Position numbers and translations under genes: made by a program
Shown: one piece after another, positions 1-9,464 of the stretch
How positions within the stretch are numbered: position 1 is the stretch's first letter
How the letters are laid out: each line of letters begins with the position of its first letter
Source: Janthinobacterium sp. CG3
Lineage (GTDB): Bacteria; Pseudomonadota; Gammaproteobacteria; Burkholderiales; Burkholderiaceae_D
Assembly: GCF_000344615.1 (NCBI RefSeq)
Contig: NZ_KB467824.1
Span: forward strand, 5,281,125-5,345,124
Direction: 5' to 3'
DNA: 64,000 nucleotides
Notes under the pieces: model-generated
Told to the model about the DNA's origin: nothing
Database searches by the model: none
The model's input: the letters and a program-made list of their open reading frames with translations, nothing else

Positions 1-256
1 CGCGCGCCTGGGCGAACGCCTGCTCAGACACCTTGCGCACCAATTGCGCACGTTGCTGCAGATGGGCGAAGAATACGTCGAGCTCGGCTTGGACGCTCAT
101 GCGCATACCGGTAAGCATCAACGCGACCAGCGCCGGCAACGGCAATTTTCGCTGGCGGGAAAATGCGGCGGGGGGTTCAATATGTCGGGCCGTCAGAAGG
201 AATTCGACGGACTGCAAATGCGCGGCAAGATCGTTGAACAGTGCGGCAAGGGACAT
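1..256 (-). CDS. IS4-family transposase, N-terminal part (runs off the window)
   Basis: This reading frame starts with ATG at 256 and stays open to the left edge, so only about 85 residues are visible. They include the stretch RKLPLPALVALML followed by SVQAELDVFF, which is typical of the N-terminal domain of IS4-type DDE transposases; the catalytic region would lie outside the window. Whether the gene is intact cannot be judged from here. I could not locate the terminal inverted repeat of the element with confidence in the bases after 256. Confidence 0.75.
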   Translation of the reverse strand, partial: MSLAALFNDLAAHLQSVEFLLTARHIEPPAAFSRQRKLPLPALVALMLTGMRMSVQAELDVFFAHLQQRAQLVRKVSEQAFAQAR

Positions 257-389
257 GGCGGCCAATGAGGTAAAAAATCTCACTGGCCGCGCCCTACCTC
301 ACTGGCATGTCAAGCTTTTTATTGTATTTCGCTCTACTTTTAAAGAAAAATTCTTAACTTGGGTGGATTGGGGTGTACGCTACTGCAAG

Positions 390-411
390 CGCACCTTGGT
401 GCGGGTTTTTT
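390..411 (+). terminator. Rho-independent terminator-like hairpin
   Basis: CGCACC and GGTGCG pair around a TT loop and are followed by GG and six T. It would act on the plus strand, but no plus-strand gene is visible upstream within the window; it could end transcription from the insertion sequence side. Confidence 0.5.
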
Positions 412-576
412 GCTGTGCGTAGTGGTAGGTATTGCTGTTTTACAAAAGAAATGATGATGCAAACTTGCCGCACGGATCGCCGCAGGGAGACGCCGAGCCT
501 CCGGAGTATTTCCTTCCGACAGTGCCCGACGGTGCAAGTATCGAGCAAATCGAATTTGGCGTTGACGTCGCGCGAC

Positions 577-604
577 CTTGGGGCTGGCCTGAACCGGCCC
601 CAAG
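577..604 (-). terminator. Hairpin downstream of ycgR, terminator candidate
   Basis: CTTGGGGC (577-584) and GCCCCAAG (597-604) form an 8-bp stem just past the ycgR stop. There is no T tract on the minus strand, so it is only a weak candidate for the end of the fliS-to-ycgR operon. Confidence 0.3.
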
Positions 605-619
605 CTTGTTTCCCGGCCG

Positions 620-1381
620 CTAGCCCAGGCCGGCGATGCGGGCGTTGCGCTCGCGTTCGAGGCGGGTGATGTAGCGCTGCACGTGGGCTAGCATCGGCCG
701 CGGGATGTCGACGAACTGGCAGCCGAGCCGCCGGTTGAGCTTGTTATTCAGCAGCGTCATGTCCAGCGAGTTGCGGATCTGCAGCGTGGTGGTGACGGTG
801 CCGACGTCCGGCAGCTCGATGCGGCAACCCGGGTATTCCTTGCCGATGGTGTCGCCCAGCATTAATTTGTTGTCCATGATGGCGATGCCGCCGCAACTGA
901 TGTCGGCCAGCGGGAACGGCGTGGCCGCGCCGCCCAGTTCCGCCGGCAGCGGGATGATGACGCGCACCGGGTTGCTGACCGGCGTGCCCATGCGGTAGTA
1001 CTCGCGCCGCTGCAAGCGGATCAGGGTCAAAGGCAGCGCGATTTTCAGCGCCGCGCCGTTTTCAAACGTGCATTCCTGCACCTGCTCGCTGGAGAACAGG
1101 ATGCGGATCTTGTCGAGCGTGGTCTCGAACGAGATGCCGTTGGCGACGACGATGCGGCGGTTTTGCTCCTGGTTGATGGAGCGGTCCAGGATCACCGTGT
1201 TTTGTTCCGCGTCGACTTCGAGGATCGAGGTGACGCAGACGTCCGACTCGCCGTGGATCAACATGCGGATTAGTTGTTTCTTTTCCGCTATGCCTCGCAG
1301 CAACGCAACGATTTCCTTGCGCGATTCGACTTCAAAGTCATGCCAGTTTTCGAGGCCGGAATCGATGTGGTGTGCTTGCAT
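620..1381 (-). CDS. ycgR: Flagellar brake protein YcgR (PilZ domain)
   Basis: The product is a 253-residue c-di-GMP receptor of the YcgR family, which slows flagellar rotation by contacting the motor when c-di-GMP rises. It has the usual two halves: an N-terminal YcgR domain and a C-terminal PilZ domain. The two c-di-GMP-binding motifs are visible: RRxxxR in LQRREYYRMG and DxSxxG in LADISCGG. The ATG at 1381 is used because the frame upstream of it overlaps the preceding gene and reads as low-complexity sequence. It is the last gene of the fliS-fliT-fliK-flhB-like operon, so the brake is made together with late flagellar proteins. The window also encodes at least two GGDEF proteins that could supply the ligand. 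Confidence 0.92.
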   Translation of the reverse strand: MQAHHIDSGLENWHDFEVESRKEIVALLRGIAEKKQLIRMLIHGESDVCVTSILEVDAEQNTVILDRSINQEQNRRIVVANGISFETTLDKIRILFSSEQVQECTFENGAALKIALPLTLIRLQRREYYRMGTPVSNPVRVIIPLPAELGGAATPFPLADISCGGIAIMDNKLMLGDTIGKEYPGCRIELPDVGTVTTTLQIRNSLDMTLLNNKLNRRLGCQFVDIPRPMLAHVQRYITRLERERNARIAGLG

Positions 1382-1394
1382 TGAGTGGTTCTGC

Positions 1395-1727
1395 CTATGG
1401 CTCGGTGAGTAGGGCGGCGGTGTCCGGCGCGGGCGGCGGCGCGGCGCCGCTGCTTTGTGCGCTTTCCACATGATATAACCAGGCCAGCAGTTCCGCAATC
1501 GCCCGGTACAGCGCCGGCGGAATTTGCCGGTCCAGGTCGATGTCCATCAGCAGCGCCACCAGCTCCTTCGATTCGTGCACGAACACGCCGTGCTCCTGCG
1601 CGCTGGCGATGATGTTGGCGGCGACCAGGCCGCTGCCCTTGGCGACGACGGTCGGCGCGCCGGCGTCGCGCTGGTAGGCCAGCGCGACGGCCGTCTGCAG
1701 GCCGCGCCGCGGCGCCTCATTGGGCAT
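1395..1727 (-). CDS. FlhB C-terminal-like small protein (FlhX type)
   Basis: This 110-residue protein matches only the cytoplasmic C-terminal domain of FlhB/YscU-type export switch proteins: AVALAYQRD near the start, the middle segment SAQEHGVFVHESKELV, and an IPPALYRAIAELLAWLY helix. The NPTH autocleavage motif of full FlhB is absent, and there are no membrane segments. Such stand-alone FlhB-C proteins occur in several bacteria and can partly substitute for the cleaved C-terminal part of FlhB. Its start at 1727 overlaps the 3-prime end of fliK by 11 bases, which suggests translational coupling; FliK is the hook-length ruler that acts on FlhB-C. The specific role is an inference from family and position. 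Confidence 0.8.
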   Translation of the reverse strand: MPNEAPRRGLQTAVALAYQRDAGAPTVVAKGSGLVAANIIASAQEHGVFVHESKELVALLMDIDLDRQIPPALYRAIAELLAWLYHVESAQSSGAAPPPAPDTAALLTEP

Positions 1728-2973
1728 GGCCGGCTCCGTCGTCGGCGCCGATGGTGAGCGAACTGAGCGGCGAGCCGGCCGCCGCCATCGATGTTTCCAG
1801 CGCGTCCGCGTGCAGGCGCAGCGCGGCGGCGCTGCCGGCCGAGCCGGTGCTGACCTGGATATGCACCTGGTCGCCGACCAGCACCACCGAGGCGTTGACG
1901 TCGCCCAGCAGCGGAAAGCGGAAACGCACGCCGCTGCGCCAGGTGCGGGCCGCTTCGTCGCCGTCGCGCTCGCCGCGGCCGTCGTCGGGCGCGTCCTTGT
2001 GTACTTCCCACTCCATGGGCTGGCCCGGCCAGGCTTCGCCCTGCCATAACACGCGCGCCTGTTCGTGGGTGTGCAATTGCAAATTGATGAGCTGGGCAGC
2101 GGCCAGGTCGGTGCCGCCGGCCGCGCGCTCGGCCTGGGCCGCCTGCGACAGCTGCGCCATTTGCGGCTCGCGCAGCAAGTCTTGCAGCGGGCGTTTGCCG
2201 GCCGCCCATTCGGCCACGTGGGATTCATAGAACAGGCCGCTGGAGCCGAGCGCGTTGCGCAGGCTGTGCGCCAGCGCGGCCGGCGGCGCGTCCGGCGCCG
2301 CCATCAGCGGGCTGCCGCCGACGATGCCGAGCGGCGCGCCGGGCCGGCTTTCGGCCCGTTGCAAGATGCCGCTGATGGCGCGCGCGGCGCCGCTGAGCGC
2401 CGGCGCCGGCGCGCTCGGATCGAAGCCCGGCAACTGGTTCGACGGCGTCAGCGGGGCTTTGCTGAGCAGCACCGCGGCCAGGCTGGCCGGACGCGCCTGC
2501 TGGGCGGCCTGGGCTTGGGCCGCGGTCGTTGTTGCCTGGGGCGTTTGCGCCGCGGCGCCCTGCTGGGCGGCGCCCTGCTGGGCGGCGCCGCTCTGCCCGT
2601 GCGGCAAGGTGGCGTCGGCGTCGGGCGCTTCCGGTCCGGGGTCGGCGTAGGTCAGGGTGACGTTGCTGCTGGCGTCGCGGCCGCGGCCGATCTGGAAGGT
2701 CGGCCGTGGATCGAGCGCCACCAGCGTCAGCGGCACCTCGGCGCCGACCGGAAAGCCCGGCGGCAGCGTCATGCGCACCGGGCCGCCGGCGACGTTGACC
2801 AGCGAGCTGCCGTCGCCCAGGCGCGCCAGCACGGCGCCCTGCATCGACTGGCCCAGCAGCGCTTGCAGCGAACGCTGCAGGGCCAACTGGCGCGGCTCGC
2901 CGATCGATTCGACGGCGAGCGCGGCCCGCACGGCCGTTGGCGCGGCGATGCCGCTGGCGTCGAGCCGCTGCAT
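1717..2973 (-). CDS. fliK: Flagellar hook-length control protein FliK
   Basis: This 418-residue protein has an Ala/Gln/Pro-rich middle (about residues 140-230) and a C-terminal Flg_hook-type domain whose core reads VVLVGDQVHIQVSTGS. FliK is exported as a molecular ruler and switches the export apparatus from rod/hook to filament substrates. The low-complexity middle and the position between fliT and the FlhB-C-like gene support the call; the sequence itself is weakly conserved, as is usual for the family. The ATG at 2973 was chosen because it opens the first conserved-looking segment (MQRLDASG) after the upstream gene. Confidence 0.8.
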   Translation of the reverse strand: MQRLDASGIAAPTAVRAALAVESIGEPRQLALQRSLQALLGQSMQGAVLARLGDGSSLVNVAGGPVRMTLPPGFPVGAEVPLTLVALDPRPTFQIGRGRDASSNVTLTYADPGPEAPDADATLPHGQSGAAQQGAAQQGAAAQTPQATTTAAQAQAAQQARPASLAAVLLSKAPLTPSNQLPGFDPSAPAPALSGAARAISGILQRAESRPGAPLGIVGGSPLMAAPDAPPAALAHSLRNALGSSGLFYESHVAEWAAGKRPLQDLLREPQMAQLSQAAQAERAAGGTDLAAAQLINLQLHTHEQARVLWQGEAWPGQPMEWEVHKDAPDDGRGERDGDEAARTWRSGVRFRFPLLGDVNASVVLVGDQVHIQVSTGSAGSAAALRLHADALETSMAAAGSPLSSLTIGADDGAGHAQ

Positions 2974-2990
2974 GTTGCTCCCCCCCCGGT

Positions 2991-3317
2991 TTAGGTGGCG
3001 CCGTAGACGTTGGCCAGGCGCCGCTCGGTGCCGGTGCTGTGGATCAGCGCCGACAACTGGGCCATCCACGGCATGGTCAGGTCGCGGATCTTGCGGTCGT
3101 CGTCGAGCATTTTTTTGATGCAGTCGACTTTCGTCTGCCGGCTCTGGCCCTTCAGCGCCGGCGGCTCCTCGCCGTCCTTGAGCAATCGCACCTGGGCCGC
3201 GCAGCGCTGCTCCAGCTCGCCCAGCAAGTCCCAGTCGGCGTCGCTGGCGGCCCGTACCATTTGCTCGGTCAGATCGACCATCGATTCATATATTGCTAAC
3301 ACTTCTTGGCTGGTCAT
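2991..3317 (-). CDS. fliT: Flagellar protein FliT (export chaperone)
   Basis: This 108-residue, mostly helical protein matches the small FliT-type chaperones that bind the filament cap FliD and, in enteric bacteria, also modulate the flagellar master regulator. It starts at the ATG at 3317, 4 bases after the fliS stop, and is followed 17 bases later by fliK. The identification rests on size, helical composition (EVLAIYESMVDLTEQMV) and the fliS-fliT order; sequence conservation in this family is low. Confidence 0.8.
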   Translation of the reverse strand: MTSQEVLAIYESMVDLTEQMVRAASDADWDLLGELEQRCAAQVRLLKDGEEPPALKGQSRQTKVDCIKKMLDDDRKIRDLTMPWMAQLSALIHSTGTERRLANVYGAT

Positions 3318-3321
3318 TGGC

Positions 3322-3771
3322 TCAGGCGCTCGCAAGGATGGACGCGTTGGCGGGCGCCAGCGCGGCCGGTTGCACGGCGGGCGCGTTGCCGATGGCGTTC
3401 CAGGCGTCGCGCAAATCGCTCAGCAACAATTGCACTTCCTCCAGCTTGTCGCTGCGGTTTTGCAGATTCGCCTCCAGCAGCAGCTTGCCCATGTAGTCGT
3501 ACAACGCGTCCAGGCTTTCGGCGATGTCGCCGCCGGCCTTCTTGTCCAGGCTGGCGCGCAGGCCGCTGCCGATGATCAGCATGGCCTTGGAAATGGCGGC
3601 GCCCTTTTCGGCGATGTTACCGGCCTTCATGTGCATCTGGGCGCTGACCACCGCCACCAGCGCGCCGTCGAACAGCATGACTACCAGCTTGTGCGGCGTG
3701 GCGGCAACGACTCCCGTCTCCAGTCCCACTTTGGCGTACGCGTCGACGCCGCGTTGCATGGTTCCAAACAT
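3322..3771 (-). CDS. fliS: Flagellar export chaperone FliS
   Basis: The 149-residue product has the FliS features: an N-terminal YAKVGLETGV segment, the PHKLVVMLFDGAL motif, and a helical bundle ending in an Ala/Pro-rich tail. FliS binds the C-terminal helix of flagellin and keeps it unpolymerised until export. Two consecutive ATG codons (3774 and 3771) follow an AGGAG site; 3771 gives the better spacing. A sigma-28-like promoter lies about 100 bases upstream. Its partner fliC lies divergently on the other side of the intergenic region. Confidence 0.92.
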   Translation of the reverse strand: MFGTMQRGVDAYAKVGLETGVVAATPHKLVVMLFDGALVAVVSAQMHMKAGNIAEKGAAISKAMLIIGSGLRASLDKKAGGDIAESLDALYDYMGKLLLEANLQNRSDKLEEVQLLLSDLRDAWNAIGNAPAVQPAALAPANASILASA

Positions 3772-3873
3772 CATCTTCTCCTGGTTGTTGCCTAAATAAT
3801 CAATGATTCCGCGATCGGGCGCCGGGGACCGCTTGCGCACGCTTGTTGCTCGCCAGGCCCCCAATATAAGTCA

Positions 3874-3900
3874 TTATCGGCAGAATCAATTAAGACTTGA
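3874..3900 (-). promoter_or_regulatory. Sigma-28 (FliA) promoter of the fliS operon
   Basis: On the minus strand the sequence reads TCAAGTCT, 11 bases, GCCGATAA. The enteric FliA consensus is TAAAGTTT, 11 bases, GCCGATAA: the -10 element is perfect and the -35 element matches 6 of 8. It points toward fliS. Confidence 0.75.
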
Positions 3901-4094
3901 GAGGGGCGATTAGGCTTCAGTTTCGCGCATCCGCCGCGGGCCGCCGCCCGGAGGGGGGGGGCTGGAGCCGCGCCGCCCCCGGCCGGGTGCCTGGCGCACC
4001 CGGCATATATATGGCGTCATGCATCGCGGGGCGTAGCGGCGTTCCCACGGCATCGGTAACTATTGCCTTGTACCATTTTATTTTTTAAAAAGCC

Positions 4095-4121
4095 TTCAGT
4101 TTTCGCGGGGTGTTCCGTTAA
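4095..4121 (+). promoter_or_regulatory. Sigma-28-like promoter of fliC
   Basis: TTCAGTTT (4095-4102), 11 bases, TCCGTTAA (4114-4121). Each element matches 6 of 8 positions of the FliA consensus with the correct spacing, leaving a 5-prime leader of roughly 75 bases before the fliC ATG. Confidence 0.6.
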
Positions 4122-4205
4122 TGAATTAACTGCGGTGAACAAGCGAACTGATTCACGAAGTCGCCGCCCTTACCGTATCATCCACAAGCCAACCGGAGAA
4201 ATACC

Positions 4206-5006
4206 ATGAGCATCATCAACACCAACATGGCGTCGCTGAACGCCCAACGCAATCTGAAATCGTCGGGCAATGACTTGAACTCGTCGCTGCAGCGCCTGTC
4301 TTCCGGTATGCGCGTCAACAGCGCCAAGGATGATGCCGCCGGCCTGTCGATTGCTTCCAAGATGGATTCGCAGATCCGCGGCATGAACCAGGCCATCCGC
4401 AACGCCAACGACGGCATTTCGCGGGTCCAGACCGCCGACGGCGCGCTGCAAAACACCACCGACGCGTTGCAGCGTATGCGTGAACTGGCGGTGCAGGGTG
4501 CGAATGAAACCAACGGCACGGCCGAGTGGGCCAATATCAACACGGAGATGCAGGCGCTGAACACCGAGGTGGCGCGTATCAAATCCGACACCAAGTTCAA
4601 CGGCACCGCCGTGCTCCTCGGGGACACCACCGACATCCAGGTCGGCGCCGATTCGGGCCAGAAGATCACCATCACCTCGAACGAAGTTGTCGATGTCGTC
4701 ATCGCCCCCATCACGGACGCGGCCTCGGCGCTGGCCGCGCTGGGCCAGATCGACATTACCTTGGCAGCGGTCAACACCGAGCGCGCCAACCTGGGTACGG
4801 TGCAAAACCGCATGGGTTACGCGATCAGCAACCTGCAAAGCTCGGTCGAGAACCAGTCGTCGGCGAAAAGCCGCATCATGGACACCGACTTCGCGGCGGA
4901 AACGGGCAAACTGACCCGCGCCCAGATCCTGCAACAGGCCGGCACGGCGATGCTGGCCCAGGCCAACACGGTGCCGAACGGCGTCATGGCCCTGCTGCGC
5001 GGCTAA
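4206..5006 (+). CDS. fliC: Flagellin FliC (short form)
   Basis: This 266-residue flagellin has both conserved terminal domains: N-terminal MSIINTNMASLNAQRNL with the LQRLSSGMRVNSAKDDAAGL core, and a C-terminal SRIMDTDFAAETGKLTRAQI ending in ALLRG. The central surface-exposed part (D2/D3) is almost absent, so this is a minimal flagellin compared with the roughly 500-residue enteric type. A GGAGAA site precedes the ATG at 4206. It is polymerised into the filament with FliS as chaperone and FliD as cap. FlaG and FliD follow on the same strand. Confidence 0.97.
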   Translation: MSIINTNMASLNAQRNLKSSGNDLNSSLQRLSSGMRVNSAKDDAAGLSIASKMDSQIRGMNQAIRNANDGISRVQTADGALQNTTDALQRMRELAVQGANETNGTAEWANINTEMQALNTEVARIKSDTKFNGTAVLLGDTTDIQVGADSGQKITITSNEVVDVVIAPITDAASALAALGQIDITLAAVNTERANLGTVQNRMGYAISNLQSSVENQSSAKSRIMDTDFAAETGKLTRAQILQQAGTAMLAQANTVPNGVMALLRG

Positions 5007-5157
5007 TCGCCCAAATGGCGCTTTCGTAAGCGAAGGCAGTGTTGTATTCTTGAGGGAGCGGATGAAAATGTTGGATTCGCGCGTTGGATCAAAAAAGCCC
5101 GGCGCGCGAAGACATCTTTTTATACCCACACAAGTGTGCATAACACTGCATTAGGTC

Positions 5158-5192
5158 CGCGGCGCGGGAGGCTTTGATCCTCCCGCGCCGCG
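5158..5192 (+). terminator. Perfect 14-bp hairpin between fliC and flaG
   Basis: CGCGGCGCGGGAGG (5158-5171) pairs fully with 5179-5192 around a 7-base loop. There is no T tract, and the flaG ribosome binding site follows closely, so it may be an attenuator, an mRNA-stabilising 3-prime end for fliC, or a structure controlling flaG rather than a simple terminator. Confidence 0.4.
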
Positions 5193-5213
5193 TCCGACTA
5201 AGGAGTATCCGTC

Positions 5214-5600
<387 letters not shown>

Positions 5601-5659
5601 GCGCGCGGGTACGCCGCCGCGGCCGCTTTGCCGGCCGGCCCGCCTCACAGGAGAATGAA

Positions 5660-6994
5660 ATGGGTATTTCCGTTACCGGGGTTGGTTCCAACCTCGACGT
5701 CAACAACATCGTCTCCCAGTTGATGGCGTCCGAGAACGCGCCGCTGAACCTGCTGAAAGCCAAGGAAACCACGTTCAACGCCAAGCTGTCGGCCTACGGC
5801 ACGATCCAGTCGGCGCTGTCGACCTTCCAGAGCGCGCTCAAGGCGCTCAGCACCGGCGCCCTGAACGCGCAAACGGCCACCAGCAGCAACTCCACCGTCC
5901 TCACCGCCAGCGCCGGCAGCACCGCAGTCGCCGGCACCTATTCGATCGAGGTCACCCAGTTGGCGCAGCGCCACAAGCTGTCGGCCGCCAACGGCCTGGC
6001 CAGCACCACCGCGGCGCTGGGCTCGGGCACGATGTCGATCCAGATCGGCTCCAAGCCGGCCGTCGTCATCCCGACCGCCGACTATTCGCTGCAGGGCTTG
6101 AGCAACGCGATCAACGCGGCCGGCGCCGGCGTCAGCGCGACCATCGTCAACGACGGCAGCACCAACCGCCTGGTCGTCACCGCCACCGACAGCGGCGCGG
6201 CCAACGCCATCACCATCACCACCGACGGCGGCCTGTCGCAGTTCGCCACGAGCGACCCGAACATGACGGTGCAGCAGGTGCCGCTGGACGCCACGCTGAA
6301 GATCGACAATATCCTCGTCACCAAGCCGTCGAACACGATCACCGACGCCGTCACCGGGCTGACGCTGAACCTGGTCGCGACGAATATCGGCAGCACCGTC
6401 AAGGTGGCCGTGGCGCGCGACCCGGCGGCGATGAAAACGGCGGTCACCGGTTTCGTCGAGGCCTACAACGCGCTCAGCGCCAGCGTCACCAAACTGACCG
6501 CCTTCGACGCCGCCGCCAAGAAGGGCGCGGTGCTGGTGGGCGACGCCGGCGCCAATTCGATCATGGTGGCCTTGCGCAAGGAGATGGGAACGGCCAGCAG
6601 CGGCGGCACGCTGACGCGCCTGTCGGACATCGGCGTCTCCTTTCAGCGCGACGGCAAACTGACGGTGGACGACAAGAAATTGACCACGGCCTTGAGCGGA
6701 AACGTCACCGACATGGTGCAGTTGTTCACCTCGACCAGCGGCTATGGCACCAGACTGAACGCTCTGGCCACGGAGATGCTGTCGAGCAGCGGGGTGATCA
6801 AGACGCGCCAGGAGGGGTTGAAGGAAACGATCAAAGGCATCACCGACGACCAGCTCGACATGCAGGACCATTTGGCGGCGGTGGAAAAACGCTACCGCAA
6901 GCAGTTTTCGACGCTCGACTCGACCATGAGCAGCCTGAACGGTACGCGCGACTTCCTGACGCAGCAACTGGCGGCGATCGCCAATAACTACTAG
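5660..6994 (+). CDS. fliD: Flagellar hook-associated protein 2 (filament cap) FliD
   Basis: The 444-residue protein has the N-terminal FliD signature (VGSNLDVNNIVSQLMASE, then LSAYGTIQSALSTFQ) and the C-terminal FliD domain, with a helical end containing LAAVEKRYRKQFSTLDSTMSSL. FliD forms the cap at the tip of the filament and directs flagellin assembly. Length fits the family. AGGAG precedes the ATG at 5660. It completes the fliC-flaG-fliD set and is convergent with the GGDEF gene downstream. Confidence 0.96.
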   Translation: MGISVTGVGSNLDVNNIVSQLMASENAPLNLLKAKETTFNAKLSAYGTIQSALSTFQSALKALSTGALNAQTATSSNSTVLTASAGSTAVAGTYSIEVTQLAQRHKLSAANGLASTTAALGSGTMSIQIGSKPAVVIPTADYSLQGLSNAINAAGAGVSATIVNDGSTNRLVVTATDSGAANAITITTDGGLSQFATSDPNMTVQQVPLDATLKIDNILVTKPSNTITDAVTGLTLNLVATNIGSTVKVAVARDPAAMKTAVTGFVEAYNALSASVTKLTAFDAAAKKGAVLVGDAGANSIMVALRKEMGTASSGGTLTRLSDIGVSFQRDGKLTVDDKKLTTALSGNVTDMVQLFTSTSGYGTRLNALATEMLSSSGVIKTRQEGLKETIKGITDDQLDMQDHLAAVEKRYRKQFSTLDSTMSSLNGTRDFLTQQLAAIANNY

Positions 6995-7019
6995 GCGCGA
7001 CCCAACCGGGGCCGCCGCC

Positions 7020-8645
<1,626 letters not shown>

Positions 8646-8779
8646 GGTGCGCACGGCCTCTATATGGGATTGCTGACTGCCTCTATGATATGCCAAGCGG
8701 CGGCGCGCCAATGGCAGAATTAGCGGCTGGAAGGCATCTTACTTTGCGGCATCAGTTTGCCCGCCGCCCGCCGGCGCGC

Positions 8780-9427
8780 CTACTCGACCAATTGGTTCTT
8801 GATCGCGTAATGGGTCAGCTCGGCGCTGTTTTTCAGCTTCATCTTCAGCAGCAGGCGGGCGCGGTATTCGCTGACGGTCTTCACCGACAGCGACAGTTCC
8901 TGGGCGATCGCGCCCACCGTCTTGCCCGAGGCGATCATCGTCAGCGTCTGGTATTCGCGGTCCGACAACGTGTCGTGCAGCGGCGTGGCGTGGTCCTCGC
9001 CGACGCTGTTGGCCAGTTCCTGCGCCAGCGCGGCGCTGATGTACTTCAAGCCGCCGGCGACCTGGCGGATCGCCGTGACCAGCTCGCGCGGCGCGCTCTG
9101 CTTGGTCAGGTAGCCGGCCGCGCCGGCCTTCAGCGAGCGGATCGCGTACTGGTCCTCGCGGTGCATCGACAGCATCAGCACGGCCATTTCCGGGCGCTCC
9201 TTCTTGATCTGCTTGAGCACGTCGATGCCGCTGCGGTCGGGCAGCGAGATGTCGAGCAGCACCACCTGGCAGTCGGCGGCGCGGAACAGCTTGACGGCGT
9301 CGAGGCCGTTTTCGGCCTCGCCGGCGACGACGATGTCGCCGGTCTCGGCGAGGATTTGCTTCAAGCCTTCGCGCACGATCGCGTGGTCGTCGGCGATGAA
9401 GACCTTGATGGTGGGCGTTTCTGTCAT
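8780..9427 (-). CDS. NarL/FixJ-type response regulator
   Basis: This 215-residue protein has an N-terminal receiver domain (acidic pocket IADDH, phosphoacceptor Asp59 in VVLLDISLPD, conserved Lys in YLTKQSAP) and a C-terminal LuxR-type helix-turn-helix (LSDREYQTLTMIASGKTV, then LSVKTVSEYRARLL). It is a DNA-binding transcription factor activated by phosphorylation. The gene lies 37 bases downstream of the histidine kinase on the same strand, so the two form a two-component pair. The signal and targets cannot be deduced. Confidence 0.95.
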   Translation of the reverse strand: MTETPTIKVFIADDHAIVREGLKQILAETGDIVVAGEAENGLDAVKLFRAADCQVVLLDISLPDRSGIDVLKQIKKERPEMAVLMLSMHREDQYAIRSLKAGAAGYLTKQSAPRELVTAIRQVAGGLKYISAALAQELANSVGEDHATPLHDTLSDREYQTLTMIASGKTVGAIAQELSLSVKTVSEYRARLLLKMKLKNSAELTHYAIKNQLVE

Positions 9428-9464
9428 GGGGTCGTCATTCTTGTTCGTATTGATACTATTACGG

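Larger units (their letters stand above)
257..619. other. Intergenic region with two hairpins, no gene seen
   Basis: This stretch lies between the IS4-type transposase start and the ycgR stop. It holds an AT-rich segment (about 310-360) that may be the end of the insertion sequence, a terminator-like hairpin with a T tract at 390-411, and a second hairpin at 577-604. Short open frames exist on both strands, but none has a ribosome binding site or a recognisable product. Confidence 0.5.
3775..4205. other. fliS-fliC divergent intergenic region
   Basis: This 431-base region separates the divergent fliS and fliC genes and carries a sigma-28-like promoter for each. Between them is a GC-rich part with a run of nine G bases near 3952-3960 and a TATATATA segment near 4004-4011. 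An open frame at 3897-4088 has no ribosome binding site or recognisable product and is not called. Confidence 0.6.

Noticed and set aside
5645-6967. A 440-codon open frame opposite fliD
   Set aside because: Antisense shadow of a GC-rich gene; FliD is well supported.
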